From Chondrus crispus (taxonomy: Eukaryota > Rhodophyta > Florideophyceae > Gigartinales > Gigartinaceae), in the NCBI RefSeq assembly GCF_000350225.1, contig NW_005179285.1, forward strand, positions 1-64,000: a DNA stretch of 64,000 nt, written 5' to 3'. How positions within the stretch are numbered: the first letter of the stretch is position 1; every line of letters starts with the position of its first letter. The translations under genes were made by a program, and so were the position numbers. Shown here one piece after another: positions 19,301 through 30,068 of the stretch. Under the pieces are notes generated by a model that was not told the DNA's origin, ran no database searches, and saw only the letters and a list, made by a program, of their open reading frames with translations.

Positions 19301-19587
19301 GATCTCCGAAGTGACTTCTATACTGGGTACGAATTTCTCATTCCCTTCTTCCAAAAACCTTTCCCCGTATATTCGTTTATTTTTTGAGCGCGTGCGGTGC
19401 TGTGTAATGAGCAAACTCACAGCCACACACAGCACTACATGCATCAATATCTGGTAAATACCCGCAGGGTGTTCAACATTCTCCAAATAAGTCTAGTGCT
19501 TCCCTAGTAAGGCACTGGACAACATCGGGGATCTTACCGGTCGTGTTCAACTCTGGAAAGTAAACAAGAACTGCTGCGGACGGTATA

Positions 19588-20017
19588 TCACTCTGTGATT
19601 GATCGTTTCATGGGGGCGTAATTGCCAGTGTAGCACAAGCTCTCTCCTCTCTGTCCCTGTACAAGTTCGAACCACCGAACAGTCAAAATAACGTTGACAC
19701 TATTTGCATTCTCAACATGTTCAACTCTTCCCGACCAGAATGGCGTCACTTCGGTCACGTTTGAACCGCAGTTTACAGTTACCATGCTCATATGTGCACG
19801 TGTCCTCCAGAGCCAATTCGCTTTCCGAATCATCATGCAAAACCTCAAGGTCGCGGCAATCATCGCAAAAAGAAGCAAATTGCCGGAATTCCCACTCTGG
19901 CAGGGCAAACTCTTTGCTTTCCATTGCGGCTATTTCGGAAAGAAGTGATAATACATTTTCTCTACATCCAATTCTGTTCTATGTCACATTTACGCGCTTG
20001 CGGTACGCGCTGATGTC
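19588..20017 (-). pseudogene. Distal half of the DUF7869-type transposon gene, cut off by the Gypsy insertion
   Basis: Reading leftwards from 20017, the frame that enters from 33381 continues across the target-site duplication as VDIS-AYRKRVNVT, a TAG, then in the same frame NRIGCRENVLSLLSEIAAMESKEF and PEWEFRQFASFCDDC. The open frame at 19924-19721 belongs to it. The sequence further left is decayed. It is the 3' part of the gene whose 5' part is at 33381-34600. Confidence 0.65.
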
Positions 20018-20406
20018 TGTAGCATAAACACCCCCAGACGACTGGAAGTGTATGCGCAGTTCCACCTGTAGACCCCGGATCGGAGAAGGGGTGAAGCGGG
20101 CCAACCAGCTACGGAACCGGGCTCGGGCCTGGGTAGCGGTGGTAGAGCGGGAGCGAGCAGGAACGCGCGCACGCACGAGCGGATCGACGCCTCGACGCCC
20201 CGGAGCAGCACTGGGCGACGTACCAGTGCTGACGGGCGGAGGCGGTTCCGTGCTCGCTCGCGTGCTGCGCGTCCACTCCGGCTCGGCTCCGACTAAACGA
20301 GCGCGAAGAGCGAAGGCGACGTTTAGAATAAGCTGGGTGGACTGACCTTGGCGGTTCGTCGTCGACAAGCCCGTGCTTGTCCCCCCCCGTCCGCCGTCGG
20401 TCCGCT

Positions 20407-20420
20407 CCATATTTAATATA
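20407..20420 (-). promoter_or_regulatory. TATA-like box of the Gypsy LTR
   Basis: TATATTAAATATGG on the minus strand. The same string occurs in the partner LTR (about 33090) and in the diverged plus-strand LTR (about 43870), always just downstream of the hairpin array. Conservation between diverged families supports a promoter role. Confidence 0.55.
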
Positions 20421-20438
20421 CAAAACAATCTATCATAA

Positions 20439-20642
20439 CACTACAGTACCGAGGTACTGTAGTGGGCTACTGTAGTGCAGGTCGGCCTGCACTGTAGTAC
20501 TGTCAGCTATGTCGAGGCTGACAGTACACGTATTACCCGTGGTGCGTGCGCGCTTCGTTCGCGCGTGGTACACGTGTGCACGTGTGCTGTGGGCACACGT
20601 GGACACGCTCGGTGGTACTGTAGAGCGTCGGGCTCTACAGTA
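20439..20642. repeat. Array of stem-loops in the Gypsy LTR
   Basis: At least four strong hairpins in 204 bp: 20439-20464 (12-bp perfect arms, CACTACAGTACC), an imperfect one around GTGCAGG-tcgg-CCTGCAC (about 20475-20495), 20499-20525 (9-bp arms ACTGTCAGC), 20580-20600 (ACGTGTGC) and 20616-20642 (11-bp arms TACTGTAGAGC). The same set occurs in the other two LTRs. Confidence 0.85.
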
Positions 20643-20698
20643 ACTAAATCAATCGTGATCTAATCTAAAGTGAGTCCCCCAGGGGGGGTTATGCTACA

Positions 20699-20733
20699 CG
20701 GCCCCTCCCACAAGTGTGAACGTCCGCGTTCAC
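20699..20733 (-). other. Terminal polypurine tract and hairpin before the 3' LTR
   Basis: On the minus strand the hairpin GTGAACG-cgga-CGTTCAC (20733-20716) is followed by a G-rich purine run (GTGGGAGGGG, about 20712-20703) directly before the LTR. This is the position of the plus-strand primer. The same cassette occurs at 25352-25318 and after pol in the second Gypsy element. Confidence 0.75.
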
Positions 20734-20999
20734 ATGTGCTTGTAGGGCGACTCGTCCTTCATTTGATCTGAACCCCTTCCTGGTATTCTCATCTCCTCTG
20801 CTCCAGTCGTCGCGGGTCCCGTTTCCGGTAGCACGCCGCCGTGTGCGCTCTCGCGTCCCGTCCGCTTCTCCGTTGGTCACGCCGCTCACTCCGTCCGCAT
20901 ATCGGTGCGACGCCCTCTTTTTCTCCTTTTCTGTACTCAGGGCGCCGCGCTCCCGCTGTCCTGACCCTATTCGCCGGAGGCCTCGTTGTCGGGGTAATA

Positions 21000-23267
21000 A
21001 TGACGTCGCCCTCCGAGGGTCGGTTCGTCGCGTCCGTCGCTACTCCGTCAAGCTCTGTAACCCCATGCCCCTCACAGCCGGGTCTTTCGTTTCAATCTCT
21101 CGGAGGCGCCACTCCCCTCGAGCCGTGGATGGCGGCGGTCGCGGCCCCGGAGGGGCACGCTCCGGGTCGTCCCGTGGCAGTTGTGCGCCCTTGGGTTACT
21201 GTACAGCCATTTCAGCGAGCTCGTGTCTCTCGGGAGTCAACGTCCTCTGTCGAGCTGGTTCCCTCGTCGACGGCCCCCCGCCTGTCCGTCGAGGCGGGCC
21301 CCGTCGGGGCCCCTACGGCAGCGCTTCCCGGGGCGACGGGTTCGCACGGGGGATCGGGCAACGGCCCTCGCGTTAGCGAACATCCTGAGACGCCTCAGTA
21401 TGTGTCGGGTCAAGGCACCGAAATGGTCAAGGCTCCATCCGAGTGGGTCGGCGCGGCGCTCGATCGTTCCGCCCCGTTGCCCCTAGACCGTCTAAGGTTC
21501 GCGTGGTGCCGCTATGCCCGTTCCGGGATTACTGTCGGGGAGCTGCTCGCGCGGGAACAACTTCGTCCCGATTTGCTTCGCGTCCGGAAGCTGTACGAAG
21601 CCGGACGCGTGGAGGAGTCCTCGCTCGTCCTGGAGCGCCTCCTGGCCGAAGGTGGCGGTGCGGCGTATCAGATCCCTTCTGCCATCCCCTGCGATCGCAC
21701 GTTCGCGTACAGTCTCGGTGAGGTGGAATACGTGGATCGCATGGCCACATATCTCTTCCACCGCGAGGGGACGGCCCCTCGAGAATTCGTCTTGTCCAAC
21801 GTGGGGGGTCTGTACGTGAGACCCCGTCCTTTCGCCTATTCGAAGGCGCGCGTCGCTCTACAGAAGTCAGCGTGCTCGCTGATGAGGCTATACGGCGTTG
21901 CCATTGCTCCTCACGATTGGTCGGCGTACCACCATTCTGAGGAGGAGGACGGGCGTGTTTTCCGCCACGCTTCCTTCGAAGGAGGCCTGTCCCCTCGCGA
22001 CTTCCCCCGGCTCCCTGCAGTGATACGGGAGACCCTCCCTTCGTTGGGAGTACATCCGTTGCTCCCGTATGCGCTCAAGCACTTCGGTGTGGCGTGCTCA
22101 AATTCTCAACATCCGGCTTATGCAGACTTAATGCACAACGTAGAGAGGGAATGGGCCTGGGCCCTCGGCAACGCTTTCATGAACGAGGTATCTATTCACG
22201 GACGCGTGTTCGTCCATCCCCTCGAGGTGCTGGCTTACTTGGGGAGGGTTTCGTGGGACCTCCCCGAAGTCCCCATACATCCGCTCGAGCGGAGCACTCA
22301 GCATGTGCCGTGGTCGTATTCGTTCGCCCTCGGGCTCATGCAACGGGCTGGCGAGGTGAGCGAAATCCAGCATCGGCGCTGCACCGATTTCACTACCGGC
22401 GAGCGATCCTCCTTCCTCATATATGACCATCGCGCCGACGCCTTCGTGGCACGCCAAGTGGCGCCGGCGCCCTCGTCAGGGCACGTCAGGAGCGGAGGCG
22501 GAGTCGGCTCCGCTTCGCGTGAGGCTCGGAAGAAACGGTACCGCGATTTGGACAGTGAGCCCGCTCCCTACACGTCCGCTCGTGCTGACTCGCTGTTCGA
22601 AACTCGTCTCGCCGAGAGCGACTTCGGTCCGGTGGCGAGTCCTCCCGTTCCCCATGTTCCACCTCTCAATGCGGTGCCGCTGCGTGAGGCGCCACCGGTG
22701 GTGTCCGTACGCCACGCGACGTTGGGGCGAGAGGACGTCAAGGCCGTCCCGTCGTTAGCCCATGCCTTGGGTCGCGCTGCCGACCGCTCTTAGCAGGTGG
22801 GCAGCCTCCTCGGCACACTCGCGAGCTGGTACTTGGCGCGAAGCGACGAAGCACGTCGCCTCGAGGCGGGTCGTGCGTCGTCCGTGTCCGAGTTGCGCCA
22901 TGTACGCAACGAGTTAGCGGCGTTAAGCGAGTCCTCTGATCGACAAGCGAGCGCATTGGAGCGGACGACCGCCGAACGTGACCGGTACCGCCGCGAACGG
23001 GATGACCTCCGACGCCTTCGCGTGGCGTCTTCGTCCGCGCCACGCCCGATCATGCGGGATCCTTACGAGCAGTCGGGGTACGAGGCCGCCGCGGTGGGCA
23101 ACGTCCTGGCTCCTCAGAGCCGTGTGCATCACTGGACTTGCCATAGTGAGGTGGCGTTGCCACCACTTGCGGAGCACGCGGCAGAGCCGCCTCGTCACCC
23201 CAGTTACTCTCCCCCTAGCCTTTACGGGTCAGGGGACGCGTCGCCGGCCGACCGTATCAACCACTGA
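21000..23267 (+). CDS. Antisense ORF of the Gypsy element, unknown protein with in-frame TAG
   Basis: The frame is open from 20841 to TAG 22791-22793; the first ATG is at 21000, giving 597 residues. After the TAG (context TAG CAG GTG) the same frame stays open to TGA at 23265, adding 157 residues. The N-terminus (to about residue 160) is Ser/Pro/Ala-rich. The core (about 175-480) is a well-mixed globular-looking sequence (LRFAWCRYARSGITVGELL, VEYVDRMATYLFHREG, PLLPYALKHFGVACSN, WSYSFALGLMQRAGEV). The post-TAG part is a charged coiled coil (RRLEAGRASSVSELRHV, RYRRERDDLRRLRV) followed by a Pro-rich tail. I do not recognise it. Antisense extra ORFs next to the 3' LTR are known from some plant Ty3/Gypsy lineages with a similar globular-plus-coiled-coil plan, but I see no clear homology. 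It points away from the 3' LTR, which could serve as its promoter. Confidence 0.6.
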
Positions 23268-25317
23268 ACGGGTCGTCCCGTTATACTCGCCGGGGGTATG
23301 TTCTTCCTCCCCCTCTTTTCTCTGCGTAAAATCAATCCCGTCTCTTGTGTGCACACGATGTCCGTCGGACCTACGAAGGGGCCCTCGCCGTGACCCGTGC
23401 GTGCACGGTGTGACTTCTTCGCCTCACCGCGTCATACTTCCTTTAGGGAGCGCGCCAGCGAGCTCGCCTACGAGGGCCATATTGGTCAGCGCACCCCTTG
23501 GTCGCGGGTCCCGCGGGGAGGCCAGTTGGTGAGGCAATTCGAATTGTCTGCACGGGGAGGAAGGGGTAGGCCCGAGCGCTTCTCCTTGTCGACTTTGTCC
23601 CTTCCCACGCGAACTTTTCTACCCCCACGAGGACTTGTGTCAGTGGGGGCGGAAGCCGGCTGTCGCACGTCATCTTCGTCTCCGTACCGGCCTTGCCGTA
23701 CTCGTCTCTTCGTAAATCGCTGTTCTCCTTCTTCTTCGTCCGTCGCTGTCGTGGCGATCCTCTTTTTGACGTTTATCTCCTCTACTTTGGTCCCTCGCCC
23801 GCATCGGTCGGGTCGTTCCGCTCGTGTGGTGTTCTTCGTTCTCCCTGGCAGTCTGTCCTGCCAGCTTGTCGACATGGTACTTGGTCCCCTCTCCCTGTTG
23901 CGCCCCTCGTAGTCTCCTCTGCGCAACGTTGCGCTTCGCGCCGTGTACTCCTCTGCCCCTGCCTTCGGCTATGAGCGGGTCGGGGCAAGAGAGGTTGGTG
24001 GACGTTCCGAGTCGTCCGCCTGGGACCGGAGAGGACGTCGTCGCCTCTCTCCTGTCATCGGAGCCCGGGTCCACGTGCGGTTTCGTGGGTCCCCATGGGC
24101 GGGCCGTCCGGCAAGCTTCTTGGTGTGATTCGTACGTTGGGAACGCGCTTCTCCCGACCTCCCATGTCCGCTATCCAGCGCAGCGTCGCGCTCCGTATTG
24201 TACTCTCCCCCGCTCCGCTTTCGGGCGAGCGAGCGGGGGTGAGGGGCAGATCGTTGGCATGTCGGGGAAATGGGAGGAATCGTCTCCTTCCTCTTCGCCA
24301 GGGCGGCGGGTCAGCGTGGTCGTGCCGTTGGCCTTGGTGCCTGCTCCGCGTTCGGGACGGCCCGTGCCCCGCTTGGACGTCTGTTGGTTTGACAATTATG
24401 GAGGGGGCGGAACCGGACCGCGCCCCTCCATAATTGGGCTCCGGTAGCGTGTACCGATCGGTTGGTACACACTGTACTCTTCTCACGCGTCGCTGTCCGG
24501 ACGTCTCTTGCGCGTTGTTGCGTACAGCACGTGTCTGGGCGTCCTGCCCGTGCAACCGCCCGTCAGTGTAATTTCCCATTTCACTGATATTTTCTCCCTT
24601 ATTTAGGGTATGGCGGTGGCTGTTTGTTGGAGCTCTGATCTCGAGTGTATCAGCCGGCGGCGGCCCGTACTGTCTCTTTCTCTCCTCTTGTTCGGACTGG
24701 GGCGTACTTGCGTGAACCGCTTAGCCAACGAAACAACGCTGGTCGAGGAGACGGCATGTAGATCGACAAAGTTTCGACATCGCATTTCCTTCATCGATAG
24801 CGAAGGAATGGAAATCAATACCATCGTCGGCGGAATTTGTGGCGACCGCGGGGCGACTATTTCGCTCTGGGAGATCGTCTCCCTGCTGGAGGGCTCTTTG
24901 CCCACAGTCCGTGACGAGGTGCCATCATGGCGCAGCTCGTGCTGCTCGCTTCTTCTGGTTTGCTTACGGGACCTTCGTCGATATGTCTTGACGTCCTCTT
25001 GGTCAATACGAAACGGGCGCTGCCTTCGTGGGCACTTGTTTTAGGGCATTTTCGCGTTCGACCGCGTCACTCTGCCTTCTACTCCTCGAGGTGCGACCGC
25101 TTTGGGTAGGGCACCACGTACTATCCTCCCTCCTGCCTCTTGCCGGCGATAACTGGTCGTTTTCGATGAACTCGGTTGTCAATACGTCTTGACGTTTCGC
25201 AACTTATTCCGTTGCTGCTCTCTGGGGACAGCTGTCCCTTCGCGCGTCCCCTTTTGGTCCCATGTACGCGGGTGCATTTAATTCGAGGCGGAATTTAATC
25301 TATCACGATGCGGTTGA
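23268..25317. other. Rest of the extra module between antisense ORF and pol
   Basis: About 2 kb with overlapping frames on both strands (for example 23397-23912 +, 23670-24074 -, 24610-25044 +), none recognised. It contains a strong hairpin at 24393-24436 and a second, GTGTACC...GGTACAC, near 24450-24471. No similarity to the tail of the second Gypsy element was seen. Confidence 0.5.
24393..24436. repeat. 14-bp-arm inverted repeat
   Basis: CAATTATGGAGGGG (24393-24406) pairs perfectly with 24423-24436, with partly pairing GC-rich bases inside. It lies at the end of the plus-strand frame 23824-24447 and could act as an RNA 3'-end structure. Confidence 0.85.
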
Positions 25318-25352
25318 GGGCCCCCTCCTCAAGGGTGAACGTCCGCGTTCAC
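25318..25352 (-). other. Internal copy of the hairpin plus purine-tract cassette
   Basis: On the minus strand, just after pol, GTGAACG-cgga-CGTTCAC (25352-25335) is followed by CCTTGAGGAGGGGGCC. It nearly repeats the cassette in front of the 3' LTR (20733-20699) and matches 51620-51652 of the second element, where it also follows pol. Confidence 0.8.
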
Positions 25353-25439
25353 TTCTGAGGTGAGGCCTCTCCCTGTTCGCGCTCGGAGTCTTTGCGCGTA
25401 ACGAGACACCAACTCCTCGGGGATGTGTGTACGCGCCGT

Positions 25440-28400
25440 TCATGTGGGAGTATCGTAGTCTGCCCATTTAATGAGGAACTCCATAGTTCCATTCTCCATG
25501 ACGCGATGCTTGAGTAGCCGTTCGACAGCATACTGTGTGCCTTCATTGATCTTGTCGGCAAGGTCCTCGGGGGTAGTCGTGCTCGCCCTTGGCGCGTTCG
25601 CCGGCGGGGGTGCGTAGACGCAGCGGTCTGCCGAGACGCGCTCTGTAACTCCATCACGATCGATGGTGATAGTGCGCTGGTCGTTCGCGAGAACTCGGTA
25701 CGGTCCGACAGCCGGGGAGGCGAGCTTGTTTGATGTCTTCCCCCCATCGGTGGGGTTCAGATATACGTATTCTCCGGGACGGAGCCGGGAATTAATACGT
25801 CTTATGCGCTTATCGAAGTCGCGATTGTAGCGAGCCTGCGTCCGACGCAGGCTCCCGTAGGCCTTCTGGATAGTCGAGTCCAAGGTCCTGAGAAACTCGG
25901 CACGTTGGTTCCCCCTATCGGAAGGGGGCGCGTCGCCGTCCGCCCGTCGGAGAGAGAACTCCGGCGGTGGCCTGCTGAGCACGAGCTCAAACGGCGTGGT
26001 GCGTGTAGTGCGATGTACGTGGGAGTTGTACGCGTACGTAAGCGGCCCCACGTACACGTCCCAGTCGTCCTGGTGTTCACCCACGTAGTTCCTCAGCATC
26101 GAGGCGATTGTTCGGTTATATCGCTCGACTTGCCCGTTCGTCTCGGGATGGTACGCCGAAGTGTACAAATTCGTTATCCCTAGAACACGGCACGTGCTGT
26201 GGAAGAACTTGGCATTAAACTGAGGGCCGTTGTCCGAAAGCAACGTGCGAGGGACGCCATACTTGAACACCCACGAGTCGCAGAACGCAACTGCGACCGT
26301 GTACGCTGCTATCGTGCGGAGCGCAACGACTTGCGTCAGCTTAATGAAGCGGTCCGTAATCACGAGCAGGAATCGTTTTCCTGTCTTCGTCTTGGGGAGC
26401 GGCCCCAAGATGTCGGTGGCGAGGCTCTCGAGAGGCCTCGTAGCTGGGAACAATCTCAATCGATTGAGATGTTTCCTCAGCTTGACCCGGTTCATTGCGC
26501 CGGTCCGACACCCTCGCACCGTGGCTGCGACGTCTGCAGCCAGGTGGGGCCAGTAGTACTCGCGTCGAAGTGCGTAGTACATACGGTTCTGGCCCGGGTG
26601 CCCCGCGATGGCCGGGTTGTGGCACAGGCGAAGGAGCCTGGCGCAAAGCGTCCGAGGCACCACCACCTGTACGGTGCCAGGATCGAATGGGTGTCTCCGT
26701 TTGAGCACCCCGTGGTGGTCCTCGAAGAACGCGGAGTCTCGAGACTCGGACTGTGGTGCCAAAACGGTTTGGCAGAAGTCATCCACGCGTTGCTCCTCGG
26801 CTATCTCCTCTAACGTAAGAGGGGCCGGAAGGTAGTCCTGGGTTGGGGCGACCGGGGAGCCGAGCGCGCCAGCCTCGGCGTCTTCGGCGCGCTGGATGTC
26901 GGCGGCGTCGAACTCCTCGTTCTCCTCCCAAAACGAATTGGGTCCTTGGAGAGCGGGGGCTTCGTCGTCTCCTCGCGGTTCGTCGCGCGTCCGTACGCGC
27001 GGCCTTGTTCGGGCTTCGGCTTGGTTCCGTGTCGTTACGAAGACATGGACGGCCTGATGATCACAGCTCGCCTTACAGGCGTGGTCCGCAGGCTCATTCG
27101 ATACGTCTCGAACGGTTGTGCCCTCGTCGAAGGTGGGAATGTCGTCATCCACCTCGACGGTGAGGTGAGGGTTATCGGCGACAAAAGACGACACGAGGCG
27201 TGACAGGGCATCGGGCACGTGATGCACGCGTCCGGGGCGGTACTGAATGGTGAAATCGTATTCAGCCAGACGTAGCCGCCACCGAGTGAGTCTTCCCGAG
27301 CTCTCCGTGAGCGACATGAGCCATCCGACGGCGTTGTGATCCGTCCGGACGGTGAACTTGGTTTTTTTGTTTTGTTTTTCCTTCGATATACGGCCGCAGT
27401 GTGCGGACTGCCCACACCACGGCGAAGCACTCACGCTCCGTAGCGCTGTAGTTCCGTTCGTTATCGCTTAGCGAGTACGACCAGTACCCAACGGGGCGCC
27501 AATCGTTTGGCTCGTCGTGCTCCTGTAGGAGGGTGCACCCGAGTTGATATGCACTGGCGTCAGTGTCCAACAGGTACGGTCGGCCGTACCGTGGTAGCGC
27601 GAGGATCAGCGGGGAGATCATCGCCGCCTTCAGGCTTTCGAAAGCCTGAAGCTGAACCTCCGTTGGGGTATCGAAATCGTGATCCGAGTCCTTGCGCGTT
27701 ATATCGGTTAACGGACGATCAATCTTCGAGAAGCCCTTGACGAAGCGACGATACACGTTACACGCCCCGAGGAACGAGCGCATCTGCGTCAGCGTCCTCG
27801 GGAACGTGAACGTCTTGAAGGCGTCGATTGCCGTATCAGCCACGCTCAACTTACTTGGGGATATAACGTGCCCCAGGTAGTGCACCTTCGGACGGAAGAA
27901 GCTGCACTTCTTGAGCTTGAGGGAGATGCCGGCACTCCGCAACAAGCTCAAGACAGTATCGAGATGCCTTTCGTGTTCTGCGTCCGTACGCGAGAACACG
28001 ATAACGTCATCGAGATAGACGAGGCATCTTTGCCAGCGGACTCCGGAGAGTATGATATCAAGGGCACGTTGGAAGGTGGCCGGTGCCCCTTTTAATCCAA
28101 ACGGCATGCGCAAATGGCGGTACGTACCCATATGTGTCGTGAAGGTAGTCTTATCCCGGTCCTCCGGAGCGACCGGGATCTGCCAATTACCAGAATTGCC
28201 GTCCAACGTCGTAAAGACGGCTGCATCTCCTAACGAGTCGATGCAGTCGTCCATACGCGGCAGCAGATACGAATCCGCTGCAGTCTTTGCGTTGAGGCGC
28301 CGGTAGTCCACGCAGAACCGAAGAGAGCCGTCTTTCTTCGGTACGAAAACCACCGGGGACGCCCACTCGGTGCTCACGGGCTCGATAACCCCTGCGTTAA

Positions 28401-29928
28401 ACATCTTGTTGACCTCCTTCGCGACCATTTCGCGCATGGCCGGGCCCTTCCGATAGGGCATAGAACGAATCGGTTTCGTTCCCGGTTCGAGGGGAATGCG
28501 GTGCTCTGTGGCTTGGATCGTTCCGAGCGCACCGCTCCACAGACTCGAGTGCTTACGGAGCATCTCGAGCACGTGGACACCGAGCTGGTCATCGTCGATG
28601 TATGACAGGTCGATCTCTTTTTCCCTATCCATCGGTGGATTTTCGGGATCCTTCTGCTGGGGGGGTACAGTACCCTCCGCCGTCGGTGGGGCTATAGGCG
28701 ACCGTTCGCCCGGGTCAACCCCTTCACTCCCAGCGGTTGCCTTCTCGTTGGAGCTGGATCGGCCAGCTCCTACCTCTTCGACTTGATCGGTCAAGTCGGT
28801 CAGGTGCAACGCGTGCGCGACCCCCTCAGCGACTCGACGTTCGGGCGTGAGAATCGCGAGGGGGTTGCGCTTCGCGTATCCCACGACGGTGTGCTTCGGA
28901 AGCCGCCTCTCCCGTCGCGAGAAGTTCGCGACGATGACTTCGAATGTCTGGTTCGGCAGGACTTCCGCGACGCCATTCGTCAGCCTCACTCCATGCCGGT
29001 GTTGGAGTGAGGGCTTGGGCTCCAGGAACACGAGACCCCTCCCCGCGGTTGTAACACGCACACGGGCTTGCGACATCGCGGGGATGGTAACCCAGCGGGC
29101 GATTCGGATCGCATGCGGGGCCTCCTCGCCTACCTCCGGACGACTCGTTTGGCGACCGTGTCGCCTGGTGGGGGAAGTCGGTTCCCCCTTCCCATCGACG
29201 ATGGCTACAGAGCCACCGTGACGAAGTTCGAGCTTCTGTCCGTCGATGTCGATGCTGCGTACGTGAGCATCGATGAACGCGGTCCCAAGTAGAACGGGAA
29301 CAGCGAGTTGTTCAGCCACTACGAAAGGTATGCACAACGTCGTGTTCCGCAACCGGACCGCGAGGCGGACGACCGCCGTAAGTCGAAGCGGGTTACTGTT
29401 CGCGCCAGCCAGGCGTGGTAATGGCGCGTCCCGTATTACGTAGCGGGCCCAATCGGGAGGGAGGTCGGCCTTCCTCACCAAGTTGTAGCCCGAGCACGTG
29501 TCGACGGCGATCGTGTGGGGCTTAAACGCGTTGCCTTCGGTGGCCACGGAGCCCAAGACGTTATATATTTTCGACGTCATGAGGCATACGAGGCCATCGA
29601 CCACCTTGGGCGCGACCTTATCGGTGAGGTCGTTCAGCCGGGGCCTTCGACTTCGGCGTTGGGCCCTCTTGCGTTTCCTTCGGCTCGAGCCGGGGGACGT
29701 TCGCGTCTCAGTGACGCCCGTCCAGGTGCCGGAGTCCGTACGAGGCGGACATTTCGTCGGCGACCTTGGGCTCACGGGGGTCAGGAGGTCGAGCGACCCG
29801 TGTCGGTCGACGTGAACTGCGTCTCGCTCGTTGCGCTTCACTGGGACGTCGGGTGTCCCAGTGATGCCTTCTTCCAACATCGGGTCTACGTGGGCCTCGG
29901 CGTTGGGTTTCTCCGGCAATGTCGACAT
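25440..29928 (-). pseudogene. Gypsy pol: protease, RT, RNase H, integrase, truncated chromodomain
   Basis: Two frames: 29928-27262 and 27434-25440. The first has a retropepsin-like segment with AVDTCSGYNLV, an RT (DYRRLNAKTAADSYLL, FTTLDGNSGNWQI where the sister element has CNSGYW, and CLVYLDDVIVFSRT), and the start of RNase H (DTDASAYQLG). The frame breaks at about 27360, where an A-rich run (AAAAACAAAACAAAAAAA) replaces CACG of the sister element, a net gain of about 16 nt. The second frame completes RNase H and carries the integrase: H-x-H plus a knuckle reading CRTG instead of CRTC, DILGPL, LLSDNGPQF and NGQVERYNRT for D, D and E. A chromodomain (YAVERLLKHR...EFLIKWADYDTPT) follows but ends at TGA 25440, where the sister element has TGG. 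At least three lesions make it inactive. Confidence 0.9.
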
Positions 29929-29959
29929 TGCTAGAGTCCCCGTGCTCGACTCCGTTAGC

Positions 29960-29988
29960 GGGGGATGTATTATCGGGCAATACCCCCC
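29960..29988 (-). other. Hairpin between gag and pol
   Basis: On the minus strand GGGGGGTATT-gcccg-ATAATACATCCCCC forms a strong stem in the 140-nt gap between gag and pol. The second Gypsy element has the same stem with a one-base loop change at 47004-47032. Confidence 0.85.
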
Positions 29989-30068
29989 GTGTCCTTGGCC
30001 AGCACACGGGGACCGGTCTAGTTCATAGGGAAAAGAAGGCTCACGCGACCGCGTGTACGTAACGGTCT

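Larger units (their letters stand above)
20018..20698 (-). repeat. 3' LTR of the 13.4-kb Gypsy element
   Basis: 681-bp copy adjacent to the second purine tract. A TATA-like TATATTAAATATGG on the element's sense strand (20407-20420) recurs in the other LTRs of this family, including the diverged one at 43570-44272, and probably marks the promoter. Confidence 0.93.

Noticed and set aside
23397-24579. Overlapping plus and minus frames of 130-210 codons in the extra Gypsy module
   Set aside because: No domain, strong Arg/Ser/Pro bias on both strands, none clearly better than its antisense; left as part of an unannotated stretch.
26199-29934. Plus-strand frames opposite the Gypsy pol
   Set aside because: Antisense of conserved RT/integrase coding sequence; similar frames appear opposite the second element for the same reason.
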